Positions 25,974 through 36,119 of a stretch of DNA of 64,000 bases are shown piece after piece. The stretch comes from an uncultured Aquimarina sp. Lineage in GTDB: Bacteria > Bacteroidota > Bacteroidia > Flavobacteriales > Flavobacteriaceae. Within the stretch, counting starts at the first letter, position 1, and each line of letters begins with the position of its first letter. A program made the translations under genes and the position numbers. The notes below the pieces were generated by a model that saw only the letters and a program-made list of their open reading frames with translations, was not told the origin of the DNA and did not search any database. The stretch is taken from positions 140,509 to 204,508 of the forward strand of contig NZ_CANMED010000008.1 of the NCBI RefSeq assembly GCF_947496855.1. Direction: 5' to 3'.

Positions 25974-26062
25974 GCTCAAATTTAACATAGATTTTACATA
26001 CATTGGCTTTCAGAAAGTGAGAATATAAGGCTAAAAACAATTAAAAACTAATTTAAATTTAT

Positions 26063-29002
26063 ATGAAAACATTTACTAAAAGCGCATTGTTTTTATTGTG
26101 GTTGATACCAATGAGCTTTTTTGCACAGTCATCAGTAAGTGGTACTGTTACTGATGCTGGAAATGGTCAACCGATTCCCGGTGTTAATATCATTATAAAG
26201 GGAACAACAAACGGAACTTCATCAGATTTTGATGGAAATTACGTTTTAAACGGAGTGAACAATGGAGACATTGTTGAGTTTTCTTATGTGGGTTTTATAC
26301 CTCAAGAATTTACGTATTCCGGAAACGAGAGAATTGATGTTGCATTGCAAGAAGATTCAGCAGAACTAGAACAGGTAGTAGTCATTGGTTATGGTGCTGC
26401 CAGAAAGAAGGACTTAACAGGTTCTGTAAGTACAGTAACTGCTGATGATTTTAACAGTGGTAATATTGTGTCCCCAGAAAACCTTTTAAATGGTCGTGTG
26501 GCTGGTTTAGTCATTAACACACCAGGAGATCCAGGAGGAAATTCTAATATTCGTATTAGAGGTGGAGGTTCATTAAATGCTTCTAACGATCCACTTATCG
26601 TAGTAGATGGTCTTCCGTTAAGTAATGAAAATGCGAAAGGAGCAAGATCTATACTCTCAACAATTAATCCAAATAACATTAAATCTTTTACGGTATTAAA
26701 AGATGCATCTGCAACTGCTATCTACGGAAATAGAGCTTCTGCAGGGGTTATTATTATTGAAACTATCAAAGGGAGTAAAGGATTAAAAGTAGATTACAAC
26801 TTCCAGAGTGGTTTATTTACCTTGCCTAAAACTATAGATGTTTTTTCTGCAGATGAGTACCGAGCTTTAATAGCAGAAAGAAGACCTCAGGATATTGGGC
26901 TATTAGGTAATGCCAACACAGATTGGCAAGAAGAAATATATAAAAGCGTAGTTTCTACGGACAATAATCTCTCTGTTAGAGGATCACTATTCGATGTTCT
27001 TCCTGTAAGATTATCTCTTGGGCATTTAGACCAGCCAGGATTAAGGTTAACGAGTGAGTTCGAAAGAAGTTCAGCTTCTTTAGTTCTGAACCCAACATTA
27101 CTTAACGGTAGTTTAAAAATAAACTTGAATGCTAATGCTTCTTGGGAGAAAAACAGATTCGCAGGTGGTCAAGAAAGAGCTGCTATCCGTTTTAACCCAA
27201 CACTACCTGTGTATGATCCAACTTCGCCTTTTGGAGGTTTTACGGAATATTTTACCGACGATGGTAGTGGTAATATAACTCCTCTTAATGGAACTAGAAA
27301 CCCGGTTGCTGCTTTATTACAACGAGAGAATCGTAGTGAAGTTCAACGAATTTACGGTAACTTTAAAGTAAGTTATGCTTTGCCTTCATTCCCAGAATTA
27401 ACCGGTACGGTTAATGTTGGTTTTGACGAAACAGATAGTGAAGAATTTAATGAGTTATCCAGAAAAAGTATTGGGGGTCAACAATTAAATGATAATACAT
27501 TTGATGGGTCGAGAACAGATGAAACTCAATATAGAAAAAACACTCTTTTTGATGGGTTTCTAAACTATAAGAAAGATATAGGTAGTCTTGGTTTAGATGT
27601 AACCGGTGGTTACTCCTATCAAAAATTCGAAGTAGAAGGATTTAACACTTTTGAGCAAAGAGGTGATAATGCTGGTAATACTCCAGATGTATCCACAGAT
27701 CCTAATCTGGTGCTTCTAGCTTTCTTTGGTAGAGCCAATTTCTCTATAAATGACAAGTATTTACTTACGTTATCGTATAGAAGAGATGGTACTTCTAGAT
27801 TTAGTGAAGAAAATAGATGGGGTAATTTCCCAGCAGCGGCATTTGCCTGGAACATTTCTGACGAAAACTTTATGGCCGACTCTAACTTATTTAGTAATCT
27901 TAAACTACGATTAGGATATGGTGTTACAGGACAGCAGGATATAGGTGGTAGTAAACTATCGTTTGCTTCTAGTGTGGTAAACGGTCAACCTACCTCTCAA
28001 TACATTATTAATGGTCAATTAGTAACTGTTACAGTGCCTACTGGTATAAATCCTAATTTAACCTGGGAAACTGCTACAACCTATAATGCAGGTCTTGATT
28101 TTGGTTTTTTTAACGGAAGAATCAATGGATCTATAGATGTGTTTAAGAAAGAAACTACTGATCTTTTAGTAGATGCTCCTGTAGCTGATGGTAGTAACTT
28201 TACGAATGCTATCGAACAAAATGTAGGAGACTTACTAACAGAAGGAATTGAATTCTCTGTAGATGCAGCCATTATTGACAGAAAAAATTTTTCCTGGAAT
28301 ATAAACTATAATATTGCGTATCTAGATCAAGAAATAGAGTCATTAGCACTTGGTGCAGATATCCTAGTGGGTGGTATCGGTGGTGGAACAGGAGGTAATG
28401 CTCAAGTACATCGTGAAGGTTTTGCTCCTAATTCATTTTTTGCATTCAAACAAGTCTATGATGCTAATGGAGCTCCGATAGAAGGTGCTTTTGTAGATCT
28501 AAATGGAGATAATGTCATCAATGATTTGGATAGATATATTTATAGAAACCCCGTTGCAGATGTTACTATGGGTTTTCAATCAAATTTAAATTATAAAGGG
28601 TTTGATTTTTCTTTTAACTTAAGAGCAAGTCTAGGAAATTATCTATATAATAATGTAGACTCTTCGTTAGGTCAGTTTAACCTGTTATCAGATGAAACTC
28701 AAATAGGTAATTTACCAACTTCAGTATTAAATAACAACTTTAATAGTACTGCAGGAAACAACATTGTATCAGACATATTTATAGAAAACGCTTCATTTTT
28801 AAGAATGGATAACGTAACTTTAGGATATACCTTCAATAAATTTTTAGGAGAGACTTCTTCTTTTAGGCTATGGACAGGAGTACAAAATGTATTTGTTATA
28901 ACAGAATACAGTGGTCTTGATCCTGAAGTATTTAACGGAATTGACGATACAATCTATCCAAGACCACGAACATTCCTAATGGGTGCTAATGTAAAATTTT
29001 AA
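26063..29002 (+). CDS. susC: SusC-family TonB-dependent outer-membrane transporter
   Basis: 979 residues. Signal peptide about 1-21 (IPMSFFAQ). A carboxypeptidase-regulatory-like domain (GTVTDAGNGQPIPGVNI ... FDGNYVL) covers about 25-95. The TonB box/SusC signature LEQVVVIGYGAARKKDLTGS is near 112-131, followed by plug and a 22-strand barrel ending in the aromatic-rich strand FLMGANVKF. It imports maltodextrins captured by SusD through the outer membrane, driven by TonB. susD follows 4 bases later and a SusE-like gene after that. The promoter region carries a LacI-type operator. Confidence 0.96.
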   Translation: MKTFTKSALFLLWLIPMSFFAQSSVSGTVTDAGNGQPIPGVNIIIKGTTNGTSSDFDGNYVLNGVNNGDIVEFSYVGFIPQEFTYSGNERIDVALQEDSAELEQVVVIGYGAARKKDLTGSVSTVTADDFNSGNIVSPENLLNGRVAGLVINTPGDPGGNSNIRIRGGGSLNASNDPLIVVDGLPLSNENAKGARSILSTINPNNIKSFTVLKDASATAIYGNRASAGVIIIETIKGSKGLKVDYNFQSGLFTLPKTIDVFSADEYRALIAERRPQDIGLLGNANTDWQEEIYKSVVSTDNNLSVRGSLFDVLPVRLSLGHLDQPGLRLTSEFERSSASLVLNPTLLNGSLKINLNANASWEKNRFAGGQERAAIRFNPTLPVYDPTSPFGGFTEYFTDDGSGNITPLNGTRNPVAALLQRENRSEVQRIYGNFKVSYALPSFPELTGTVNVGFDETDSEEFNELSRKSIGGQQLNDNTFDGSRTDETQYRKNTLFDGFLNYKKDIGSLGLDVTGGYSYQKFEVEGFNTFEQRGDNAGNTPDVSTDPNLVLLAFFGRANFSINDKYLLTLSYRRDGTSRFSEENRWGNFPAAAFAWNISDENFMADSNLFSNLKLRLGYGVTGQQDIGGSKLSFASSVVNGQPTSQYIINGQLVTVTVPTGINPNLTWETATTYNAGLDFGFFNGRINGSIDVFKKETTDLLVDAPVADGSNFTNAIEQNVGDLLTEGIEFSVDAAIIDRKNFSWNINYNIAYLDQEIESLALGADILVGGIGGGTGGNAQVHREGFAPNSFFAFKQVYDANGAPIEGAFVDLNGDNVINDLDRYIYRNPVADVTMGFQSNLNYKGFDFSFNLRASLGNYLYNNVDSSLGQFNLLSDETQIGNLPTSVLNNNFNSTAGNNIVSDIFIENASFLRMDNVTLGYTFNKFLGETSSFRLWTGVQNVFVITEYSGLDPEVFNGIDDTIYPRPRTFLMGANVKF

Positions 29003-29006
29003 TGCT

Positions 29007-30620
29007 ATGAAAATGAATTTTAAAACAAATTATTTCAAGCATCTTGTATTGATGGCAGCTGTTATCTTTATGAATGCTTGTACGGATGACCTGAATCAAT
29101 CATTACTTGATGACGATTCTTCTGCAACTGAAGATTTTTATGCAGATCCGGCATCTTATCAGCAAGCTTTGGCTGGTATTTATGGAAACTTAACACTCAC
29201 AGGTTCTAATGGACCTACATCTTCTAACCTAGATGGAGTTGATGCTGGTACGAGTCAATATGGACGTGGTTTAATGAATCTAAATACGTTTTCTACTGAT
29301 GAAATCGTTTGGTCTTACATCAACGATGAAGCAGGAAATGTACACGAAATTCAGATACACAGATGGTCAGCGCAAAACACCATTGTAAGAGGGTTCTTTA
29401 GTAGAGTTATGTTCTCTGTTGCGTTAGTAAACGATTACCTTCGTCAGACTACGGATGCTCAATTGGATGCTAGAGGAGTTTCTAGTGAGTTAAAAGCTGA
29501 GATTGCTACATTTAGAAGTGAAGCTCGATTATTAAGAGCACTTGCCTACTATCATATGTTAGACACTTTCGGAAAAGCACCGTTTATTACAGAAAATGAT
29601 CCTATTGGAAATTTTGCAGCTCCTCAATATGATAACAACCAACTTTTTACATTTATAGAAACGGAATTAAATGAGATTGAATCTAGTTTAGTGGAGCCAA
29701 GACAAAATGTAATCGGAAGAGCTGATAAAGCTCTGGCATGGATGATTCTTGCCAAAATGTATTTGAACTCTGAAGTTTATATTAGCGTTAATAATTATAA
29801 TAAGTGTATTGATTATACCAATCAAATTATTAGTAGCGGATACACCTTAGCGGATAATTACAAAAACCTTTTTAGAGGCGATAACGATGTAAATCAAGCA
29901 GCGAACGAAATTATATTTTCAATTATTTCTGATGGACAGTTTGTACAAAACTTTGGTCCTACCACAGTAATGACCAATGGTGCTGTAGGAAGTATCGAAC
30001 AAAACGGTGATAACCTTGGTGTAACTACCGGTGGATGGTCTGGAGCCATTAGAATATCTCCTCAGTTTGCTGAAAAATTTGATGGTGATGACTTCATAGA
30101 TGATGACAGAAATACCATTATTAAAGATCGTAGAACTGCCAACATACTAGATGTAGAAAACAGAGATCAAGGGTATGTATTGGAAAAATACTCTAACCTT
30201 ACATCTACTGGTGAACCAGGGTCTGACCTTACGTTCTCCGATGTCGATTTCCCTATGTTTAGGTTAGGTGATGTGTATTTAATGTATGCAGAAGCTACCC
30301 TAAGAGGTGGTGGAGGTGATGATATGACTGCCTTAGGATATATTAATGATTTGAGAGATAGAGCAAATGCTCCAAATATAGCTTTAGGAGACATGACCTT
30401 GGATTTTATCATCGATGAAAGAGCAAGAGAATTATATTGGGAACTTCATAGAAGACAGGATTTAAGAAGATTCGGCCTTTACAGTGGAGGGGCATATAAC
30501 TGGTCTCTAAAAGGGAATTCCCCAAGCGGAATCGCAATACCAGCGTTTAGAGAATTATATCCTATACCTTTTGCCAGTTTATCCGCAAATCCAAATCTTA
30601 CCCAGAACGAAGGGTATTAA
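29007..30620 (+). CDS. susD: SusD-family starch/maltodextrin-binding lipoprotein
   Basis: 537 residues. Lipoprotein signal with Cys in FMNACTDD (about residue 25). The RagB/SusD fold is recognisable by an N-terminal helical TPR-like part (FRSEARLLRALAYYHMLDTFGKAPF) and the C-terminal signature FIIDERARELYWELHRRQDLRRFG. The protein ends in a near-canonical SusD end (PIPFASLSANPNLTQNEGY). It forms the surface lid on SusC. The 4-base gap after susC means tight co-expression. Confidence 0.95.
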   Translation: MKMNFKTNYFKHLVLMAAVIFMNACTDDLNQSLLDDDSSATEDFYADPASYQQALAGIYGNLTLTGSNGPTSSNLDGVDAGTSQYGRGLMNLNTFSTDEIVWSYINDEAGNVHEIQIHRWSAQNTIVRGFFSRVMFSVALVNDYLRQTTDAQLDARGVSSELKAEIATFRSEARLLRALAYYHMLDTFGKAPFITENDPIGNFAAPQYDNNQLFTFIETELNEIESSLVEPRQNVIGRADKALAWMILAKMYLNSEVYISVNNYNKCIDYTNQIISSGYTLADNYKNLFRGDNDVNQAANEIIFSIISDGQFVQNFGPTTVMTNGAVGSIEQNGDNLGVTTGGWSGAIRISPQFAEKFDGDDFIDDDRNTIIKDRRTANILDVENRDQGYVLEKYSNLTSTGEPGSDLTFSDVDFPMFRLGDVYLMYAEATLRGGGGDDMTALGYINDLRDRANAPNIALGDMTLDFIIDERARELYWELHRRQDLRRFGLYSGGAYNWSLKGNSPSGIAIPAFRELYPIPFASLSANPNLTQNEGY

Positions 30621-30663
30621 TAAACACATTCTAAAAAAAATCATAAAGTAAAATAGTTACAAA

Positions 30664-31878
30664 ATGAAAAAAATATCAATATTATTATTAGCATTTGTTA
30701 CTGTAATCAGTTTCAATGCTTGTACAGACGACGATCAATTAGTATTCACTGCACAACCTGATCCAGAAGGAGTTAGTTTTATTAATACATTTTCTTCTCA
30801 ATATGTATTAACTGATGAAACAGCTAGTAATCTTGCAGAAAGATTTGTTTGGGAATCTCCAGACTTTGGCGCAGATACTCCAGTTACTTATGAATTACAA
30901 GGTTCTATTACTTCTACTTTTGATGACATTCAGGTTTTAGGGAGTACACAAGAAAACAACATACCTATTACTGTGTCTAGAATGATTGAATTCGCTAATT
31001 CTGCAGGATTAGATAACGACCCAGAAACATCTACTATAGATGAAAATGGAGATCCAGTATTAGATTCAGATGGAGAGCCAATTCCTAATAATGCAGGAGA
31101 GCTTTTCCTAAGATTAAGAGCTACTGTTGGATCACAGGGTGGAGAAGAAATTCTTTCTGATGTTCAATCCATCGTTGTTTCTCTACCAGAACCTGTAGTA
31201 GAGGAAGTAGAATTTCCTAAATTATATGTAGTTGGAAGCTTCTTAGAAGCAAGTGGATATGGTCCGAACTGGACTGCTTCTGAAAATGCACCAGCTATTA
31301 TGGCTAGAGACGAAGTAGACACGCAGTATGAAGGTTTTGTCTTCTTTAACGATGCAGCTGCTAATTATAAATTCTTACCTACTACAACTAGTTTTGATGG
31401 AGATTATGGTGATGCTGGAGCTAGTGGTGGATCTTACACTGAAATTTTAGTTCAAGAAGGTGAAGTAGATTGTGGTTTACCTGCTGGTTCTGTTGCTGGG
31501 TATTATTTAGTAAAAGCCGATCTTACTGATGAGATGAATATTACTTATAGCGTAGAACCTGCAGAATGGGCAATTGTTGGTGGTGCTACTCCACTTGGAT
31601 GGCCTGCTGGCGGAACCGAAGGTGTGCCTGGAAACGACCATGATATGACTTATGATGCTGCAACACAAGTATGGACGATCACCATTAATCTTACTGCTGG
31701 AGAATTTAAATTTAGAGCAAATGATGATTGGGCATTGAACTTAGGAGGAGATGCTGGAAATGATGGGTCTATGGACTTTAACGGACCTAATTTATCCGTT
31801 GATGCTGATGGTACGTACGTGGTTACTCTTGATTTAAGTAGTCCAAGAGGATATTCTTATTCCGCAGTATTACAATAA
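30664..31878 (+). CDS. susE: SusE/SusF-like outer-membrane glucan-binding lipoprotein
   Basis: 404 residues. Lipoprotein signal with Cys in SFNACTDDDQ. The SusE N-terminal Ig-like domain (about 30-175, FVWESPDFGADTPVTYELQ) is followed by two starch-binding modules. One starts KLYVVGSFLEASGYGPNW, the other WAIVGGATPLGWPAGGTEG and ends in FRANDDWALNLGGDAGNDG with conserved aromatic and acidic residues. It holds alpha-glucans at the cell surface. It follows susD by 43 bases and is itself followed by a strong terminator, making it the last gene of the core transport operon. Confidence 0.9.
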   Translation: MKKISILLLAFVTVISFNACTDDDQLVFTAQPDPEGVSFINTFSSQYVLTDETASNLAERFVWESPDFGADTPVTYELQGSITSTFDDIQVLGSTQENNIPITVSRMIEFANSAGLDNDPETSTIDENGDPVLDSDGEPIPNNAGELFLRLRATVGSQGGEEILSDVQSIVVSLPEPVVEEVEFPKLYVVGSFLEASGYGPNWTASENAPAIMARDEVDTQYEGFVFFNDAAANYKFLPTTTSFDGDYGDAGASGGSYTEILVQEGEVDCGLPAGSVAGYYLVKADLTDEMNITYSVEPAEWAIVGGATPLGWPAGGTEGVPGNDHDMTYDAATQVWTITINLTAGEFKFRANDDWALNLGGDAGNDGSMDFNGPNLSVDADGTYVVTLDLSSPRGYSYSAVLQ

Positions 31879-31893
31879 TCAAAAACAAATATG

Positions 31894-31925
31894 AAAAGGC
31901 TGTTATTAGATATAACAGCCTTTTT
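31894..31925 (+). terminator. Rho-independent terminator after susE
   Basis: AAAAGGCTGTTAT (31894-31906) pairs with ATAACAGCCTTTT (31912-31924) around TAGAT, followed by T. It would reduce read-through into the secreted amylase gene 20 bases later. Confidence 0.88.
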
Positions 31926-31944
31926 GCTTTAAATACATAACGTC

Positions 31945-34731
31945 ATGAAAAAATTTACTTTAATGTTTCTGTTCTTTCTAGGACTGATGATATCCAATGC
32001 ACAACAGCAAAATGCGACTTTTACCATTGACCCTCCCGCGTTTAATGAGGGGGATGAGATTACTATTACTGTATCTGGTGTAGATCTTAGTATTTGGGGA
32101 ACAACAGATCTGTATTTATGGGCTTGGTACTTTGATAGTCCAACGGCAACAGCCGCTATCAATTCTCCTAATAATGGAGATTGGACAGATTCGTCGAATA
32201 GTGCTCAACCACAAATATTTACCGATAACGGAAACGGCACATATTCTATTACCTTAACACCGACAACTTTTTATGGTGCTACAGGAATTGATCGAATCGG
32301 CATGTTAGCCAAAGCTCAGGATGGTACAGGAGATAATAAAACTCAAGACAATATAGTCGACGTTGGTATCTTTCAGCTGACTTTAGATGCACCTACAGAA
32401 TCTGTAACTATTATTGATAGTGGAAACGACTTAACAATTACTGCGACTACAACCTTAAATGCAGACTTCGAGCTTTTTGCTAACGGTGCTTCTGTTGATA
32501 TACAATCTGGTATTACTAACTACACTACTAACTATACTATTACCGAAGGTGTAAGTTTCGAACTTATGGCAACAGAATCAGGAACTTCTAATTCTTTATC
32601 AGAGACTTTCTCTGCTATTACAACTCCTGTTAATAATGAAGCGCCTTTACCAATGGGGATGAAAGACGGACTAAATCTAGATGGAACTTCTGCTACTTTA
32701 GTGCTGTATGCACCTGGAAAAAACTTTGTCCATGTAAAAGGAAATTTTAACGGAAATGACTGGTCTCTTGATAATACGTATCTGTTAAATAAAGATAGTG
32801 CCCAAGATCGATTCTGGATTACATTAGACAACTTGACAAACAATACCGATATATTATATCAATATGTGGTGGATGCATCTATTTCTGTTGCTGACCCCTA
32901 CTCTACCCTAATATTATCAGAATTTAATGATGGTTTTATTGACGATACTACATTTCCTAACTTACCAGACTATCCTACAGGTAAAACTAATGATGCGGTA
33001 TCCTGGTTTAAAACTGGTGAAGCTGAATACGTATGGCAAACAACGAATTTCCAAAGACCTGAAGTTACTGATTTAGTAATTTATGAATTATTGATTCGTG
33101 ATTTTGACGCTTTACATTCATTTGATGCAATGAAAGCAAGACTTGATTATTTACAAGATTTAGGGATTAATGCTATCGAATTAATGCCAGTTTCAGAATT
33201 TGATGGAAACAATAGCTGGGGTTACAATCCTTCTTTCCATATGGCATTAGATAAATATTATGGTACTCCTACAGCGTTTAAACAATTTGTAGATGAATGT
33301 CACGCTAGAGGAATTGCCGTAATACTCGATGTGGTATATAATCACGCTACGGGTCAAAATCCATACTATAGAATGTGGAACGACTGTAATGGGTGTTATA
33401 ATGGTCAAGCAACTGCGGCAAATCCTATATTTAGGCAAACTGATTCCAATCCAACTTTTTCGTTCTTTAATGACATCGATCACGAATCTACAGCTACAGA
33501 AGATTATATAGACAGGTTGAATGAATACTGGCTAACCGAATACAATGTAGATGGATACAGATTTGATTTTACCAAAGGATTTACAAATACCATTGGTGAT
33601 GGAGGTGGTTTTGATCAGAGTCGTATCGATATATTAACCCGAATGAATACAGCTATACAAGCTGTAGACCCCAGTGCTTATGTAATTTTAGAACATTTCG
33701 CCCCTAATACCGAAGAAACTTTGCTAATTAATGAAGGTATGCTCGTTTGGGGAAATAGCAACTTTAATTATAATCAGGCGACTATGGGTTATGGTGATTC
33801 TAATTTCCAATCAGTGTCCTATCTATCACGTGGTTGGACGACTCCATCTAATGTTAGTTATATGGAAAGCCATGATGAAGAACGATTAATGTACAAAAAT
33901 GTTCAGTTTGGTAATGACACTAGCGCACCAACTTATGATGTAACAAATTTATCTACTGCATTAGACAGAGTAGAACTTGCAGGAGCATTTTATTTCACAA
34001 TTCCTGGTCCAAAAATGATCTGGCAATTTGGTGAATTAGGATATGGGTTTAGTATCAATAGATGCGAAGATAGTACTATTGATGAATCATGTAGAACTAG
34101 TCCTAAACCTATTCGTTGGGATTATCTAAATGTTACTGATAGAACTGATATATATGATGTATATACTAAATTGATTAGATTAAAGTTGAATGAGAAGATA
34201 TTTAAAACCAATAATTTTACATTATCTGTAGCTTCTGCTACTTCAAAAAAGATTCAACTTACAGATGATTCAGCGACAGGAGATGAAGTTAAGTATGTTA
34301 CAATTATCGGTAATTTTGATGTTGAACCTATTGATATCAATCCTACTTTCCAAGAAACTGGTACTTGGTATGATTTATTAAGTGACACTGGTGAATCAAT
34401 CACTGTAACGGATGTAAATGCTCTTATTACATTACAACCAGGTGAATTTAAGGTGTTCGGAAATCAAGAATCTGTTACTTTAGGTGTTCAGGATTTTATT
34501 AAGGGTAATAGCTTTAATGCATATCCCAATCCAGCACAAACGGCTTTTAGTATTGATGAATCCGTACAAAAGGTATCCGTATATACGATTACAGGATCCT
34601 TAGCCAAAAAATTCGAAGGTGATTTCCAACCAGGAACAACTTTTGAAATCGGAGAACTATCTAGGGGCTTGTACTTGGTACAAATCCAAAACGAAAAAGG
34701 AATAGCCACTACTAAACTTAGTTTGAACTAA
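31945..34731 (+). CDS. Secreted GH13 alpha-amylase/pullulanase-like enzyme with T9SS sorting domain
   Basis: 928 residues. Signal peptide about 1-19 (GLMISNAQ). An N-terminal beta domain binds the start of the mature chain (TFTIDPPAFNEGDEITITV); a second beta domain follows, then a CBM48-like module (FVHVKGNFNGNDWSLDNTYL, about 252-271). The GH13 barrel then shows VVYNHATGQNPYY, nucleophile in DGYRFDFTKGFTN, acid/base in VILEHFAPN and third acid in YMESHDEERLMYKN. The C-terminal type A T9SS domain runs from FNAYPNPAQTAFSIDE to TKLSLN. It should be delivered to the cell surface or medium to attack starch or glycogen outside the cell. Last gene of the locus, behind a terminator, so it may have its own promoter. 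Confidence 0.9.
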   Translation: MKKFTLMFLFFLGLMISNAQQQNATFTIDPPAFNEGDEITITVSGVDLSIWGTTDLYLWAWYFDSPTATAAINSPNNGDWTDSSNSAQPQIFTDNGNGTYSITLTPTTFYGATGIDRIGMLAKAQDGTGDNKTQDNIVDVGIFQLTLDAPTESVTIIDSGNDLTITATTTLNADFELFANGASVDIQSGITNYTTNYTITEGVSFELMATESGTSNSLSETFSAITTPVNNEAPLPMGMKDGLNLDGTSATLVLYAPGKNFVHVKGNFNGNDWSLDNTYLLNKDSAQDRFWITLDNLTNNTDILYQYVVDASISVADPYSTLILSEFNDGFIDDTTFPNLPDYPTGKTNDAVSWFKTGEAEYVWQTTNFQRPEVTDLVIYELLIRDFDALHSFDAMKARLDYLQDLGINAIELMPVSEFDGNNSWGYNPSFHMALDKYYGTPTAFKQFVDECHARGIAVILDVVYNHATGQNPYYRMWNDCNGCYNGQATAANPIFRQTDSNPTFSFFNDIDHESTATEDYIDRLNEYWLTEYNVDGYRFDFTKGFTNTIGDGGGFDQSRIDILTRMNTAIQAVDPSAYVILEHFAPNTEETLLINEGMLVWGNSNFNYNQATMGYGDSNFQSVSYLSRGWTTPSNVSYMESHDEERLMYKNVQFGNDTSAPTYDVTNLSTALDRVELAGAFYFTIPGPKMIWQFGELGYGFSINRCEDSTIDESCRTSPKPIRWDYLNVTDRTDIYDVYTKLIRLKLNEKIFKTNNFTLSVASATSKKIQLTDDSATGDEVKYVTIIGNFDVEPIDINPTFQETGTWYDLLSDTGESITVTDVNALITLQPGEFKVFGNQESVTLGVQDFIKGNSFNAYPNPAQTAFSIDESVQKVSVYTITGSLAKKFEGDFQPGTTFEIGELSRGLYLVQIQNEKGIATTKLSLN

Positions 34732-34761
34732 AGTGTTATAACTTTAGTTATTCTTTTATTT

Positions 34762-34794
34762 AAAGGGAGTATTCTTTAGAATACTCCCTTTTTT
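34762..34794 (+). terminator. Rho-independent terminator after the secreted amylase
   Basis: AAAGGGAGTATTCT (34762-34775) pairs perfectly with AGAATACTCCCTTT (34778-34791), followed by T. It marks the end of the glucan locus. Confidence 0.92.
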
Positions 34795-34995
34795 CTTTTT
34801 ATAAATTTCAAATTATTAAGTTTAGTTTTATAATATATCGGAGAACTTCTAATTATCTGAATCTAAAAAAAAGCTTACTATTTTAAACATTAAATAATAT
34901 TTAGTAAAGAGTCTTCATAGTTCTAATCATAGGCTTCAATTAGATCTGAAACTAAACAGAGAATTTATTCTTAAATAAAACATAAAATAAATGTT

Positions 34996-35018
34996 TTATC
35001 AACACTACAACGTTGTAG
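34996..35018 (+). promoter_or_regulatory. Shared upstream element of peptide precursor genes, copy 1
   Basis: TTATCAACACTACAACGTT (34996-35014) is identical over 19 bases to 36120-36138 upstream of the second precursor. In this copy it merges into the perfect 14-base palindrome CTACAACGTTGTAG (35005-35018). It begins 91 bases before the start codon. A dimeric regulator site is likely; the regulator is unknown. Confidence 0.65.
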
Positions 35019-35086
35019 CTGATGCAATCTTGATGATCAAACCTGTAGATTAACTATCTTATTAAAAATCTTAAAATCCTAATAAA

Positions 35087-35308
35087 ATGAAAAAAGACAT
35101 TTTAAAAAACATCAGAAAAATTGTCCTAACCAAAAAAGAAAAACAAACAATTATAGGTGGTTATAGTGGCCCTTTTACAGGTAATTGCTCTTTTATTTGT
35201 TGTGGAGGAAGTCAAAATCAATTGAATCGAATTTCAAATCCTTGCGACTCTAGACCATTGTATGTTTATAGACCTAATCCTAGTTTACATTGCGTATCCA
35301 CCTGTTAG
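35087..35308 (+). CDS. Cys-rich peptide precursor with double-glycine leader, copy 1
   Basis: 73 residues. The leader (1-25) is MKKDILKNIRKIVLTKKEKQ followed by TIIGG, with GG at 24-25, the cleavage site for C39 peptidases such as the exporter at 39471. The predicted core of 48 residues starts YSGPFTGNCSFICCGG and has six Cys (34, 38, 39, 53, 69, 73) plus the motif LYVYRPNPSL (58-67). It shares leader, GNCSFI, CGG, QN and LYVYRPNPSL with the peptide at 36237. An even Cys number and a VKOR-thioredoxin protein in the cluster suggest three disulfides. A secreted antibacterial or signalling peptide is likely; the family is not one I can name. Confidence 0.85.
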   Translation: MKKDILKNIRKIVLTKKEKQTIIGGYSGPFTGNCSFICCGGSQNQLNRISNPCDSRPLYVYRPNPSLHCVSTC

Positions 35309-35331
35309 ATTATTTATCAACTAAAAGTATT

Positions 35332-35361
35332 AAAGGCTGTTTATAATAATCAGCCTTTTTT
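35332..35361 (+). terminator. Terminator after precursor gene 1
   Basis: AAAGGCTG (35332-35339) pairs with CAGCCTTT (35351-35358), followed by T. Partial termination here would give more precursor than downstream message, as is common for peptide clusters. Confidence 0.8.
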
Positions 35362-35440
35362 GTTTCTTTTTTATGAGAATACAAAGCTATTGTTTCTTAT
35401 ACAATGATGATAAATCTAAAGTCGAAATATTATTAATCGT

Positions 35441-36088
35441 ATGATAAAAACCTTCAAAAATTTATTCAATAAAAAAAGATATAGCCCAATACAACCAAAT
35501 GATGTTATTATTGGAAATAATAACATCATTGAAAAACAAAGCGATTATCTATTTCATCTTAATATTACCATAAATGGCAACGACAATAAAATATTGATAA
35601 GAAAGGATTGTAATATTTCTAATATCGTTATTAATATTCAAGGGGATAATCATTACTTAGAAATAGGATCAGGATGTAGAATAAGTGGAGGGATGTTTTG
35701 GTTAGAACATACTAATTGCAAAATTATCATAGGAGCAAAAACCACTATTGAATGGGCTCATCTCGCAGCTACAGAAGATAATAGCTGTATTATAATTGGA
35801 GAAGATTGTATGCTCTCTGATAACATCTCCATACGCACTAGCGATTCGCATAGCATAATTGATCTAGAGAGCAACAAAAGAATTAATAAAGCAAAAAACG
35901 TTAGCATAGGAGATCATGTATGGCTTGGAGCACATGTCAAAATCCTTAAAGGTGTAAACATAGGTAATAACAGTGTTATAAGCATGGGAGCAATAGTCAC
36001 AAAAGATATTTCTAATAATTCAATAGCAACGGGGATTCCTGCTAGAGTTATCAAAAAAAACACTAATTGGATGAGGGAATTACTATAA
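35441..36088 (+). CDS. Hexapeptide-repeat (left-handed beta-helix) acyltransferase
   Basis: 215 residues, no signal peptide. Hexapeptide repeats run through most of the protein (INGNDNKILI, INIQGDNHYLEIGSGC, IIIGEDCMLSDNISIRTSD). The closing block reads GDHVWLGAHVKILKGVNIG, then NNSVISMGAIVTKDI, then ATGIPARVI, the hallmark of acetyl-CoA-dependent sugar or amino-acid acetyltransferases. The SDSH stretch (about residues 144-147) is a plausible site of the catalytic His. It lies between the two peptide precursor genes, so it may modify the peptide or a sugar attached to it. A polysaccharide role is the alternative, but no polysaccharide genes are nearby. Confidence 0.85.
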   Translation: MIKTFKNLFNKKRYSPIQPNDVIIGNNNIIEKQSDYLFHLNITINGNDNKILIRKDCNISNIVINIQGDNHYLEIGSGCRISGGMFWLEHTNCKIIIGAKTTIEWAHLAATEDNSCIIIGEDCMLSDNISIRTSDSHSIIDLESNKRINKAKNVSIGDHVWLGAHVKILKGVNIGNNSVISMGAIVTKDISNNSIATGIPARVIKKNTNWMRELL

Positions 36089-36119
36089 TTTTATTAAAAA
36101 AATCACAAAGTGATATTTA

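Larger units (their letters stand above)
34732..35086. other. Leader region upstream of the first peptide precursor gene
   Basis: 355 AT-rich bases. It holds the amylase terminator (34762-34794) and the regulatory element shared with the second precursor gene (34996-35018). I see no reading frame or recognisable -7 box of full consensus. Confidence 0.5.
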
